From Rhodoferax sp. U2-2l (GTDB taxonomy: Bacteria; Pseudomonadota; Gammaproteobacteria; Burkholderiales; Burkholderiaceae_C): a stretch of DNA of 64,000 bases. Below are positions 8,961-16,934 of the stretch, piece by piece. The first letter of the stretch is position 1, and every line of letters begins with the position of its first letter. The notes beneath the pieces are model-generated. The model was not told the DNA's origin, searched no databases, and saw only the letters and a program-made list of their open reading frames with translations. The position numbers were made by a program, and so were the translations under genes. Location: contig NZ_JAJCTH010000009.1 in the NCBI RefSeq assembly GCF_020594515.1, forward strand, positions 62,001-126,000. The letters are read 5' to 3'.

Positions 8961-9905
8961 ATGCAAGTAAACACCCGCGCCGCCTTGGGCCAATTGAGCG
9001 ACATGGACATCCGCCTGCTGCGGGTGTTCAAGACCGTGGTGGATTGCGGTGGCATGGCCGCAGCCGAGCTGGAGCTCAACATCGGCACCAGCACGGTCAG
9101 CCGCCACATCAAGGACCTGGAAACCCGCCTGGGCCTGACCCTGTGCCGCCGGGGCCGCGCCGGTTTTGCGCTGACATCCGAGGGTGAACAGATTTATGCC
9201 GAAACCCTGCGCCTGCTGGCCGGGGTGGATGCGTTTCGCAGCCGTGTCGACGAAATCCACCAGCGCATGGGCGGTGAGTTGCACCTGGCAGTGTTCGACA
9301 AAACCGCCAGCAACCCACAGGCCCACATTGGCGAGGCCATTGCGCTGTTTCAGGCGCAGGCGCCCGACGTGAGCCTGCACCTGCATGTGGCGCCGCTGAA
9401 TGTGATTGAGCGCGGCGTGTTGGATGGCCAGTTTCAGGTCGGCATCGTGCCCGGGCATCGCGCTTCCAGTGCGTTGACCTATGACGAGTTGTTCAGCGAA
9501 ACCATGTACCTGTATTCCGGCCAAGCCCACCCGCTGTTTGGCGCCAGTGCCGCGCAGCAGCCCGCCGACTGGGCCGCCTTGCACACCTACGCCTTCGCCG
9601 GACTGGGCTACCACTCGCCCAACATGGAGTTGGCCCAACAAGTGCAACTCACGCGCCAAGCCACCGGCTACGACCAGGAGTCGATCGCCACTTTGATCCT
9701 CTCGGGTCGTTACCTGGGTTTTTTGCCTGACCACTACGCGGAGAGTTTTGTCCGCCAGGGCCGCTTGCGTGTGGTGCAGGCGCAGGTGTTCAGCTACCGC
9801 TGCAGCTTTTTTGGCATCGTGCGGGCCTCGCCCCAGGCGGCGCGGGTCACGCTGGCGTTTCAGGCCTGCCTGAGTGCGGTCCACCGCCCACCGTCATCGG
9901 TCTGA
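8961..9905 (+). CDS. LysR-family transcriptional regulator
   Basis: 314 residues. The winged helix-turn-helix covers about residues 17-75 (DIRLLRVFKTVVDCGGMAAAE, then STVSRHIKDLETRLGLTLCRR), followed by the two-lobed effector domain. The recognition helix reads TSTVSRHI rather than the more usual QSAVSRQI. Transcribed divergently from the aminotransferase operon with 124 bases between starts, the usual position for a LysR activator and its target. The effector is probably the amino acid or a semialdehyde intermediate; this is inference from position. Confidence 0.9.
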   Translation: MQVNTRAALGQLSDMDIRLLRVFKTVVDCGGMAAAELELNIGTSTVSRHIKDLETRLGLTLCRRGRAGFALTSEGEQIYAETLRLLAGVDAFRSRVDEIHQRMGGELHLAVFDKTASNPQAHIGEAIALFQAQAPDVSLHLHVAPLNVIERGVLDGQFQVGIVPGHRASSALTYDELFSETMYLYSGQAHPLFGASAAQQPADWAALHTYAFAGLGYHSPNMELAQQVQLTRQATGYDQESIATLILSGRYLGFLPDHYAESFVRQGRLRVVQAQVFSYRCSFFGIVRASPQAARVTLAFQACLSAVHRPPSSV

Positions 9906-10035
9906 TGGGTTTCTCAGCCTTTTATTCATTGAGTAGAGTGCTATATATTTGATTCATTTGTAGAGGCTCTGATGCGCGTCGTGCGTTCTAAATGGGCGTG
10001 ACATCACGCCAAGCTGCTGCGTACAATGGATGAAA

Positions 10036-10071
10036 CGCTTCCGTTGGAGACACCCGTTTGACCGGGAAGCG
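10036..10071 (+). other. leader hairpin before the first diguanylate cyclase
   Basis: Perfect seven-base arms CGCTTCC (10036-10042) and GGAAGCG (10065-10071) enclose 22 bases, ending 30 bases before the GTG start. It could be a 5' UTR structure. No conserved c-di-GMP riboswitch core was recognised. Weak support. Confidence 0.3.
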
Positions 10072-10101
10072 ATGACATAACCACAAACAGGAACTCGCAC
10101 C

Positions 10102-12603
10102 GTGCGAATGGCTGCGAACGAGCACTCGCTTCCACGCCTGCACCTGATCGGCACGCTGACCATCGTCATGATGCTCACCGTGGCCTTGGGCGGTTATTTC
10201 TCGTGGCGCAGTGCGCAAGAGCATCAGGCCTCGATCGAACGTGTGGCCCAGGTGCTGCGTGCCCAGCAGCAAGAGCGCCTGCAGCGCGAGCTGGATTCAG
10301 CCATCAGCTTTCTGGAGTTCACCCGCCAGCGCACCGACACGGTGTTGCGTGCCAGCCTGCGTGAGCAGGTGGATGTGGCCATGCAAATGGTGCAGGCCAT
10401 TCATGCCCGCGAGTCGCTGCGCCGTCCGCCTGAGGTGGTCAAACGGCTGATCATCGAGGCGCTGCGCCCGGTGCGCTTCTACCAGGGGCGTGGCTACTAT
10501 TTCATCGACGACATGCAGGGGCGCTTCATCCTGCTGCCGACCGCCCCGCAGCTCGAAGGCCGGCTTCTCCCCGACAACCAGGACGACCGCGGCCACCTGA
10601 TCATGCGCGGGTTGGTGGAGGCGGCCCGCCTGCCTGACGGCCAGGGCTTCTCAAGCTACCGCTGGTACCCGCCTGACAAGCCCAACGAGATGGCCGACAA
10701 GCTGGCTTACGTGCGCTACTTTGCACCGTTTGACTGGCTCATCGGCGCCGGCGACTACACCGCCCCGTGGGAGCAGCAGCAACAGCAGGCCGTGCTGGAG
10801 CGCCTGCGCGCTGTGCGTTTTGGCCAGAGCGGGGTCATCACCGTGGCCGACCATGATGGCCGTTTGCTGATGTCCAGCGGTCGCCCGGATCTGCAGGGCA
10901 TACCCATGCAGACCCTGCCAGCCCCTGAAGCGCAAGCACTGCAACAGTTGCTGAACAAGGCACGCGAGGGTGGTGGTTTTGTGCGATACCAGCGCACCGG
11001 AGACGATGGGCAGCCGCTGGCCAAGACGGCACTGGTGCGCCGGGTGGCGCCGTGGGGCTGGACCGTGATGGCTACCATTACCGACAACGAACTGGAGGAC
11101 ACCTTGCAGCGCGAGCTGGCGTTGCGTCAGCTGTCCGGCCGACTGCCGTGGTTGTCGGTGCTGGTGCCCCTGGCGTTGGCGTTGGCGCTGGGCTTGGTGG
11201 CCTCCTGGGCGTTTTCGCGCTGGTCGGGGCAACTGTTTGCCAGTTACCACCGCCGCCTGCGCAGCCAGACCGAGTTGCTCGCACAGCGTGAAGCGCTGTT
11301 TCGTGCTTTTTTTGACAACGCGGCCGTCGGCATGGCCCAGGTGGCGCCTGACGGGCGCTTTCTGCAAATCAACCAACGCTTTTGTGATCTGTTGGGCTAC
11401 GCGCGCGATGCCATCCTGCCCGGCCCCTTCACCTTTCAGCAAGTGACCCTGCCAGAAGATGCCAACGTGGACATGGCACAAATGCAGCGCCTGCTGCGTG
11501 GCGAGGCCACCAGTTACCAACTGGAAAAACGCTATCTGCGCCAAGACGGACACATCGTCTGGGTGGCGCTGGCGGTGACCCTGGTGCGCCAGCCGGATGG
11601 TTCCCCGGACTATTTTGTCTCGGCGGCCATCGACATCACCGAGCGCCGGGAAGCCCAGGCGCGGCTGCAACTGGCCGCCAACGTGTTTACCCATGCGCGC
11701 GAAGCGATCATGATCACCGAGCTGGATGGCCGCATCATCGATGTCAACGCCTCCTTTGAGCGCATCACGGGTTACACCCGGGCAGACGCGCTCGGACAAA
11801 ATCCGCGGCTGCTCAAATCCGGCCAGCAGTCAGACGTTTTTTATGCCGAGATGTGGCGCAGCATCGAGGAAAAAGACCACTGGGTCGGTGAAACCTGGGA
11901 CCGCCGGAAAAACGGCGAGGTCTATGCGGCGCTGCAAACCATCAGCCTGGTGCGCGACGCCGCCGGCCAGCCGCGCCACTATGTGTCGCTGTTTTCCGAC
12001 ATCACCGCCATCAAGGCGCATGAGCACGAACTGGAGCACATTGCTTATTTTGATGCCCTGACCGGTCTGCCCAACCGCGTGCTGCTGGCCGACCGGCTGG
12101 CGCAGGCGATGCTGCAGGCTCAACGCCGCGACCAGTTGCTGGCGCTGGTTTACCTGGACCTGGATGGCTTCAAATCCATCAACGACCAGTTTGGCCACGA
12201 AGCGGGTGACCGCGTGCTGATCTGGGTGGCCAGCCGCATGAAAGAAACCCTGCGTGAAGGCGACACGCTGGCCCGCCTGGGCGGCGATGAGTTTGTGGCG
12301 GTCCTGGTTGACCTGCCCGACACGGCCACCTGCCAACCGCTGCTGGCCCGCCTGCTGGCGGCTGCCGCCGAGCCGCTGGCGTTTGCCGGCCACAGTCTGC
12401 GCGTGTCGGCCAGCCTGGGCGTGACGTTTTTCCCGCAGGCCGAAGCCATCGATGCCGACCAACTGCAGCGCCAGGCCGACCAGGCCATGTACCAGGCCAA
12501 GCTGGCCGGCAAAAACCGTTTGCAAGCGTTTGACCCAGGCCCGGACCGCAGCGCAAGCGGTGATGTCAAGCGTCTGGCGCCGAGCCGCAGCCTGGCCGAC
12601 TGA
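10102..12603 (+). CDS. membrane diguanylate cyclase with Cache and PAS sensor domains
   Basis: 833-residue c-di-GMP synthase. Order: TM1 (about 14-34), a periplasmic double Cache region (about 40-340, with GYYFIDDMQGRFILLP and FDWLIGAGDY), TM2 (about 345-370), PAS1 (about 397-510), PAS2 (about 521-640) and a GGDEF domain (about 647-820). The active site GGDEF is intact at residues 727-731 and the inhibitory I-site RxxD is present as REGD just before it. No EAL domain. The GTG at 10102 lies nine bases after AGGA; an ATG at 10108 is the alternative. The Cache region suggests sensing of a small periplasmic ligand. Closely paralogous in its PAS2-GGDEF half to the gene at 16935. Confidence 0.92.
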   Translation: MRMAANEHSLPRLHLIGTLTIVMMLTVALGGYFSWRSAQEHQASIERVAQVLRAQQQERLQRELDSAISFLEFTRQRTDTVLRASLREQVDVAMQMVQAIHARESLRRPPEVVKRLIIEALRPVRFYQGRGYYFIDDMQGRFILLPTAPQLEGRLLPDNQDDRGHLIMRGLVEAARLPDGQGFSSYRWYPPDKPNEMADKLAYVRYFAPFDWLIGAGDYTAPWEQQQQQAVLERLRAVRFGQSGVITVADHDGRLLMSSGRPDLQGIPMQTLPAPEAQALQQLLNKAREGGGFVRYQRTGDDGQPLAKTALVRRVAPWGWTVMATITDNELEDTLQRELALRQLSGRLPWLSVLVPLALALALGLVASWAFSRWSGQLFASYHRRLRSQTELLAQREALFRAFFDNAAVGMAQVAPDGRFLQINQRFCDLLGYARDAILPGPFTFQQVTLPEDANVDMAQMQRLLRGEATSYQLEKRYLRQDGHIVWVALAVTLVRQPDGSPDYFVSAAIDITERREAQARLQLAANVFTHAREAIMITELDGRIIDVNASFERITGYTRADALGQNPRLLKSGQQSDVFYAEMWRSIEEKDHWVGETWDRRKNGEVYAALQTISLVRDAAGQPRHYVSLFSDITAIKAHEHELEHIAYFDALTGLPNRVLLADRLAQAMLQAQRRDQLLALVYLDLDGFKSINDQFGHEAGDRVLIWVASRMKETLREGDTLARLGGDEFVAVLVDLPDTATCQPLLARLLAAAAEPLAFAGHSLRVSASLGVTFFPQAEAIDADQLQRQADQAMYQAKLAGKNRLQAFDPGPDRSASGDVKRLAPSRSLAD

Positions 12604-12689
12604 GGTCGGCGTTTTGCCGCAGCTCGTGCTACGCTCTTGCCATGAAATTCAAGAAGATTAGTACCGCTGTCCCTGATGGCCAAACGACA

Positions 12690-12706
12690 GATAGCTATCA
12701 AATAAG
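12690..12706. repeat. partial copy of a dispersed GATAGCTATCAAA repeat
   Basis: GATAGCTATCAAATAAG matches the 3' tail of the hairpin repeats at 21221, 34052 and 38683 but lacks their AGCCCTT hairpin. The first ten bases are a perfect palindrome. It lies in the 130-base gap between the cyclase and the permease gene. Confidence 0.45.
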
Positions 12707-12733
12707 TATCAAGCTCAACACGGTTGCAGGCGC

Positions 12734-14044
12734 ATGAATCAGGTCTGGCAAGACATGGCTGGCCTGAATGGCGGTGTGCTGGTGATTTTTGTGCTGGTGT
12801 ATGCGGGCATGATCCTGGGCGGCTTGCCGCACGTCAAACTCAACCGCGCCGGTGTGGCCTTGCTGGGGGCGATTGGCGTCATCGGCATCGGCGCCATCAG
12901 CACCGACGACGCCGCGCGCAGCGTGGACTTGCCCACCATGCTGCTGCTGTTTTCGTTCATGGTGGTCTCGGCGCAGATGCGTCTGGGCGGTTTTTACACC
13001 GCGACCACGCGCGGGGTGGCCGCCTTGCCGCTGGGGCGCACCGGCCTGTTGGGTGCCCTGATTGCCGTGGCCGGTGGGCTGTCGGCCATCTTTTCCAATG
13101 ACATCATCTGCCTGGCCATGACCCCGGTGGTGGTGCAGCTGTGCCAACAACGCCGCTTTCACCCGGTGCCGTTTCTGGTCGGGCTGGCGTGTGCGGCCAA
13201 CATCGGCTCGGCCGCCACGCTGATCGGCAACCCGCAAAACATGTTGATCGGCTCGGTCATGCAGTTGCATTTTGGCGACTACCTGCGCCAGGCGGTGTTG
13301 CCAGTGGCCGTGAGTCTGGGGATGTTGTGGGGCTGGCTGGTGTGGGGGCCGCCAGCGCAACAGGCGACGATATCGCCCACCGGCGTCCCGGTCACCCCCG
13401 CCGTGGTGCCCTCGGGTGGTCAGCCCGGCGCGCAAGTTGGGCTTGATCCGGCCTTCGGGCGCCTGCAGGTGCCACCGTTTGATGCCTGGCAAACCGCCAA
13501 GGGTCTGGCGGTGGCCACCGCGCTGCTGCTGGCCTTCTTGTTCACCGACTGGCCGCGCGAGGTGGCGGCGCTGCTGGGCGCCGGGGTGCTGCTGCTGAGT
13601 CGGCGCTTCCATTCGTCACACGTCATGGGGTTTGTGGATTGGGAGCTGCTGGTGCTGTTTGCCGGGTTGTTTGTGGTCAACCACGCCTTTGCCAGCACCG
13701 GCCTGGCGGCCGACGCCGTGGCGCTGCTGGCCGCACAGGGGGTGTATCTGAATGAGCCCGGGCCGCTGTTCGTGGCCGGGGTGGCGCTGTCCAACCTGGT
13801 GTCCAACGTGCCGGCGGTGATGTTGCTGCTGCCGCATGTGCAAGGCCCGCAGGCCGGGCTGACGCTGGCGCTGGTCAGCACCTTTGCCGGCAACTTGCTG
13901 CTGGTGGGCTCGATTGCCAACCTGATCGTGGTGGACCTGGCCGAAAAAAGCGGCGTGCTGATCGACTGGCGCGACCATGCGCGCATTGGCGTGCCGGTGA
14001 CGCTGCTGTCTCTGGTGGTGGTCTGGCTGGCGTTGCGCTGGTAA
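12734..14044 (+). CDS. ArsB/NhaD-type (SLC13 / ion transporter superfamily) permease
   Basis: 436-residue inner-membrane transporter with about 11 hydrophobic helices. Two inverted family signatures are visible: [20 protein letters not shown] and [21 protein letters not shown] in the first half, and [16 protein letters not shown] and [11 protein letters not shown] in the second. This is the fold of ArsB, NhaD and SLC13 carriers. A basic/proline-rich loop divides the halves (about residues 210-245). No arsenic genes are near, so an arsenite role is not supported; an anion or a Na+/H+ exchange role is possible. It stands alone between a cyclase gene and a convergent small gene. Confidence 0.85.
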   Translation: MNQVWQDMAGLNGGVLVIFVLVYAGMILGGLPHVKLNRAGVALLGAIGVIGIGAISTDDAARSVDLPTMLLLFSFMVVSAQMRLGGFYTATTRGVAALPLGRTGLLGALIAVAGGLSAIFSNDIICLAMTPVVVQLCQQRRFHPVPFLVGLACAANIGSAATLIGNPQNMLIGSVMQLHFGDYLRQAVLPVAVSLGMLWGWLVWGPPAQQATISPTGVPVTPAVVPSGGQPGAQVGLDPAFGRLQVPPFDAWQTAKGLAVATALLLAFLFTDWPREVAALLGAGVLLLSRRFHSSHVMGFVDWELLVLFAGLFVVNHAFASTGLAADAVALLAAQGVYLNEPGPLFVAGVALSNLVSNVPAVMLLLPHVQGPQAGLTLALVSTFAGNLLLVGSIANLIVVDLAEKSGVLIDWRDHARIGVPVTLLSLVVVWLALRW

Positions 14045-14102
14045 TCGCAAGCGCGCTGCTGTCCTGCCGGGTTTGACTTGGCAGGCAGGCGCTTGGGCGG
14101 TG

Positions 14103-14495
14103 TCAGTGGGTGATGTGGTGGCCGTGTGTTGCGCCCGCGCCCAAGCGTTTGCCGTGGGGCAGCTCGTGCAGGCGGCCGAACATGTCGCGGCAGTAGCCGT
14201 CAATCTTCAGACATTTGTTGATTTCGTCGACCGGCAGCGGGCCGGAGATCACCACGATGTCGTTGGCCTTGTCGAGCGCACCCGAGGCGCGCAGGCGCCT
14301 GCGGGTGTTGTTGGCCCAGCAGTGGATGCGGGTCGGGCTGCCGTGTTCGCGCAGGGCGCCGGTGCTGGCTTCAAACGCGATGGCCACGGTGTCTGATTTG
14401 AGCCTCAGGCGGTGTTCACCGGTGATCCGGCTGGCGGGCGTGCTCAGGTCATACAGGTGGTAATGGCCTTCTTTGAGTTGGTATTGCAGTGTCAT
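14103..14495 (-). CDS. hypothetical protein, 130 residues
   Basis: Not recognised. The ATG at 14495 follows GGAGACGAC, a good ribosome site; an in-frame start at 14516 would add seven residues. The protein begins MTLQYQLKEGHYHLYDLST and is soluble, basic in the middle (WANNTRRRLRAS) and ends in a His-rich tail (GATHGHHITH) that could bind a metal. It is convergent with the permease gene and divergent from the ArgP-like gene 170 bases away. The consistent start, ribosome site and codon use make it likely to be real. Confidence 0.6.
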   Translation of the reverse strand: MTLQYQLKEGHYHLYDLSTPASRITGEHRLRLKSDTVAIAFEASTGALREHGSPTRIHCWANNTRRRLRASGALDKANDIVVISGPLPVDEINKCLKIDGYCRDMFGRLHELPHGKRLGAGATHGHHITH

Positions 14496-14665
14496 GTCGT
14501 CTCCGGTCTGGCGCATGATTTTGCAGGACGGCCCCGCGCGCTAAAGGCCAAATAGGGGGTGAAAAACGACTTTTCTGAAGTCCGCGACACACGCCGTGGC
14601 TCGGTTGGCATCGTCTTGGTTCAACTTATGATGAAGTCATTAGCAACTCTTATGTAACCTGCCCG

Positions 14666-15616
14666 ATGAGTACGTTTGATCCGGCGGCGCTGGCCTGTCT
14701 GGCCGCCATTGTGGAAGAGGGGGGCTTTGAGCGCGCGGCGGTGCGCCTGTCCATCACCCAGTCGGCGGTGTCGCAGCGGCTGCGCTCGCTGGAGGTGCAG
14801 GTGGGCACGGTGCTGATTGTGCGCAGCCGCCCGCTCAAACCCACGCAAGCCGGGCGGCTGCTGCTCAAACACGCGCTGCAGATGCGCTTGCTGCGCGCCA
14901 ATCTGCAGCGCGATTTGCAAGATCTCTCTACCGGCGCAGCGGGTGCCGCCGGTGAGGACGAACGGATCTCGATGGCCATCAATGCCGACAGCATCGCCAC
15001 CTGGGCGCTGCCGGCCCTGAGCCCGCTGGCGCATCAGGGTCTGGGGCTGGAGATCATCACCGACGACCAGGATTTCACTTTTGAGTGGCTGCGCGAGGGC
15101 CGGGTGCTGGGTTGTATCACCACCTTGCGCGCGGCCTTGCGCAGCTGCAAGGTGGAGCCGCTGGGTGCCATGCGTTATGTGGCGGTGGCCGAGCCGGGGT
15201 TTGCCCAGGCGCGCTGCCCGCAGGGCCTGAGTCCGCACAATTTCAACACTCTGCCGTTCATTGCGTTCAACCGCAAGGATGATTTGCAGGCCGAGTTTGT
15301 TGCCAGTGCCTGCGGGCTCCCGCAGGTGGCGCTGCGCCAGATGTATGTGCCCAGTTCCGAAGGGCAATTGCACGCGGTGCTGGCGGGCTGGGGTGTCAGC
15401 GTGTTGCCCGAGCTCAAGGTGCGAGCCCACCTGAAGGCGGGCACGCTGGTGGACCTGCTGCCCGGGCATCACCTGCCGGTGGCGCTGTACTGGCATTGCT
15501 GGAACCTCCACTCCGCCGTGCTCGACGCCTTGACCCACGCACTCCAATCCGCTGCCGCAGTGACCCTGTCGCCACCTGGGGTGGCAACAAAACCCATCAG
15601 TAACAAAATAGTCTGA
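14666..15616 (+). CDS. argP: ArgP/IciA-type LysR transcriptional regulator
   Basis: 316 residues. The DNA-binding part FDPAALACLAAIVEEGGFERAA ... ITQSAVSQRLRSLE and the following RSRPLKPTQAGRLLLKHALQ are characteristic of ArgP (IciA), which senses lysine and arginine and usually activates the exporter genes lysE or argO. The effector part contains the family-typical ITDDQDFTFEWLREGRVLGCI. No lysE/argO gene is next to it here; the divergent neighbour is the hypothetical gene at 14103-14495, so the target is probably elsewhere or that gene. Confidence 0.87.
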   Translation: MSTFDPAALACLAAIVEEGGFERAAVRLSITQSAVSQRLRSLEVQVGTVLIVRSRPLKPTQAGRLLLKHALQMRLLRANLQRDLQDLSTGAAGAAGEDERISMAINADSIATWALPALSPLAHQGLGLEIITDDQDFTFEWLREGRVLGCITTLRAALRSCKVEPLGAMRYVAVAEPGFAQARCPQGLSPHNFNTLPFIAFNRKDDLQAEFVASACGLPQVALRQMYVPSSEGQLHAVLAGWGVSVLPELKVRAHLKAGTLVDLLPGHHLPVALYWHCWNLHSAVLDALTHALQSAAAVTLSPPGVATKPISNKIV

Positions 15617-15653
15617 CAGATCAGGCTGTGAATTACCCGGCTAAAATTTGGCC

Positions 15654-16271
15654 ATGAACGCCATCGACACCCCCAAATCCTCTTTCAAGCAGCGCATGCT
15701 GAAGGTGCGTGAAGACGCCATCGTGCACGCTGTGAACCGGCTGCTGGCCGAAAAAGGCTTTGACGCCATGACGGTGGACGAGGTGGCGGCGCAAGTGGGC
15801 ATTGCCAAAGCCAGTCTGTACAAACATTTCCCCAGCAAGGAAGACCTGGCCGCTGCCGCCATGGTGCGGGTGATGCGACGTGCGCAAGACTTCATCAGCA
15901 GCCTGCCCCCCGATGCTGCGCCGCTGGACAACCTGCGGGCCGTGGTGCGCTGGGTGCTGCAGGTCAAGCTGGCGGGCGACATGCCCACGCTGCCCAGCCA
16001 GAACTCCAGCCTGCGCGCCACCTTGATGGGCAACCGCGATTACATGGACGGCTTGATGGACATCAGCGACCAGCTTGGCGCGTGGATCGAGGCGGCGCAG
16101 GCCAGCGGCGCGCTGAGCCCCAAGCTGCCCGCCATCGCCATCCTCTACACCTTCTTTGCCCGCGCCTGTGACTCGGTGGTTGAGTTCCTGCAAATGGGCG
16201 GCCTGTTCACCGATGAGCAGATCACCGAACTGGTGCTGAGCACCTGTTTTGAAGGGCTCAATGCCCGTTAG
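15654..16271 (+). CDS. TetR-family transcriptional regulator
   Basis: 205 residues. The N-terminal helix-turn-helix spans about residues 20-65: DAIVHAVNRLLAEKGFDAMTV DEVAAQVGIAKASLYKHF in two pieces, a clear TetR_N signature. The C-terminal ligand domain is not specific. The ATG at 15654 is chosen over a TTG two codons earlier. It follows the ArgP-like gene by 37 bases on the same strand but is probably independent. No obvious target operon adjoins it; the next gene is convergent. Confidence 0.88.
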   Translation: MNAIDTPKSSFKQRMLKVREDAIVHAVNRLLAEKGFDAMTVDEVAAQVGIAKASLYKHFPSKEDLAAAAMVRVMRRAQDFISSLPPDAAPLDNLRAVVRWVLQVKLAGDMPTLPSQNSSLRATLMGNRDYMDGLMDISDQLGAWIEAAQASGALSPKLPAIAILYTFFARACDSVVEFLQMGGLFTDEQITELVLSTCFEGLNAR

Positions 16272-16294
16272 CTGTGACAGCGCACAGCGGATGG

Positions 16295-16714
16295 TCAGCG
16301 AACGATCAACACCGGCACCTTGCAACCGGCCAGCACCTCGGTCGCCACCGAGCCCATCACCAGGTTCAGAAACGCACCATGGCCGTGTGAGCCCATCACC
16401 ACCAGATCGAACTTGCCTTCGGTGGCGGTTTTGGAGATCAGCTCGCCGGGTTTGGCCGTTTTCCAGAGGCATTGGGCGGTGATGTGATGTCGCAACAGGT
16501 ATTTGGTGACCGGTGCCATGACCCGCAAGGCCTCGTCTTCGTAATACTTTTGCACCAATGCCTTGCCCAGCGCGGCACGCGCCTGCGACGGCAGGGCCGC
16601 TAGGGCGGTGACGGCGGTGTAGGCGTTGGCCGGTGAAAACAGCTCATGCGCGGCCAGGTAGGCCAGCATCTTTTTGGTGTACGAGCTGCCGTCAACGGCG
16701 AGGAGAATCTTCAT
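16295..16714 (-). CDS. universal stress protein, UspA family
   Basis: 139 residues: MKILLAVDGSSYTKKMLAYL at the start and the ATP-binding signature VVMGSHGHGAFLNLVMGSVA near the C-terminus (G-2x-G-9x-G-S type) mark a nucleotide-binding UspA protein. Such proteins act in the cytoplasm in stress and stationary-phase survival. Convergent with the TetR gene (23-base gap) and divergent from the PAS-GAF cyclase. Confidence 0.9.
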   Translation of the reverse strand: MKILLAVDGSSYTKKMLAYLAAHELFSPANAYTAVTALAALPSQARAALGKALVQKYYEDEALRVMAPVTKYLLRHHITAQCLWKTAKPGELISKTATEGKFDLVVMGSHGHGAFLNLVMGSVATEVLAGCKVPVLIVR

Positions 16715-16934
16715 CAGTCAACTCCATGAAAAGGGGCGACCAGTTTAACCAACCGCCCATCCGCACCCAAGCTGCCGTATCCCCCATTTGGGGGATAGTC
16801 AAAACGTCGGATACAGCGTAGATTGCGCCCACCCTTCACCACGTCATCACACACACAGTGTCTCCATTGTTGCTGCTGACATATTGCGTCTTCCCCACGT
16901 GTCAAATGCCTGCTCCCGCGTCTGCGCGACCGCT

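Noticed and set aside
9906-10101. c-di-GMP riboswitch upstream of the diguanylate cyclase
   Set aside because: Only a simple 7-bp hairpin was found; the conserved core of the known c-di-GMP riboswitch classes was not seen.
12734-14044. Arsenite efflux pump ArsB
   Set aside because: The fold matches the wider superfamily but no arsR, arsC or other arsenic gene is nearby, so a specific arsenite role is not supported.
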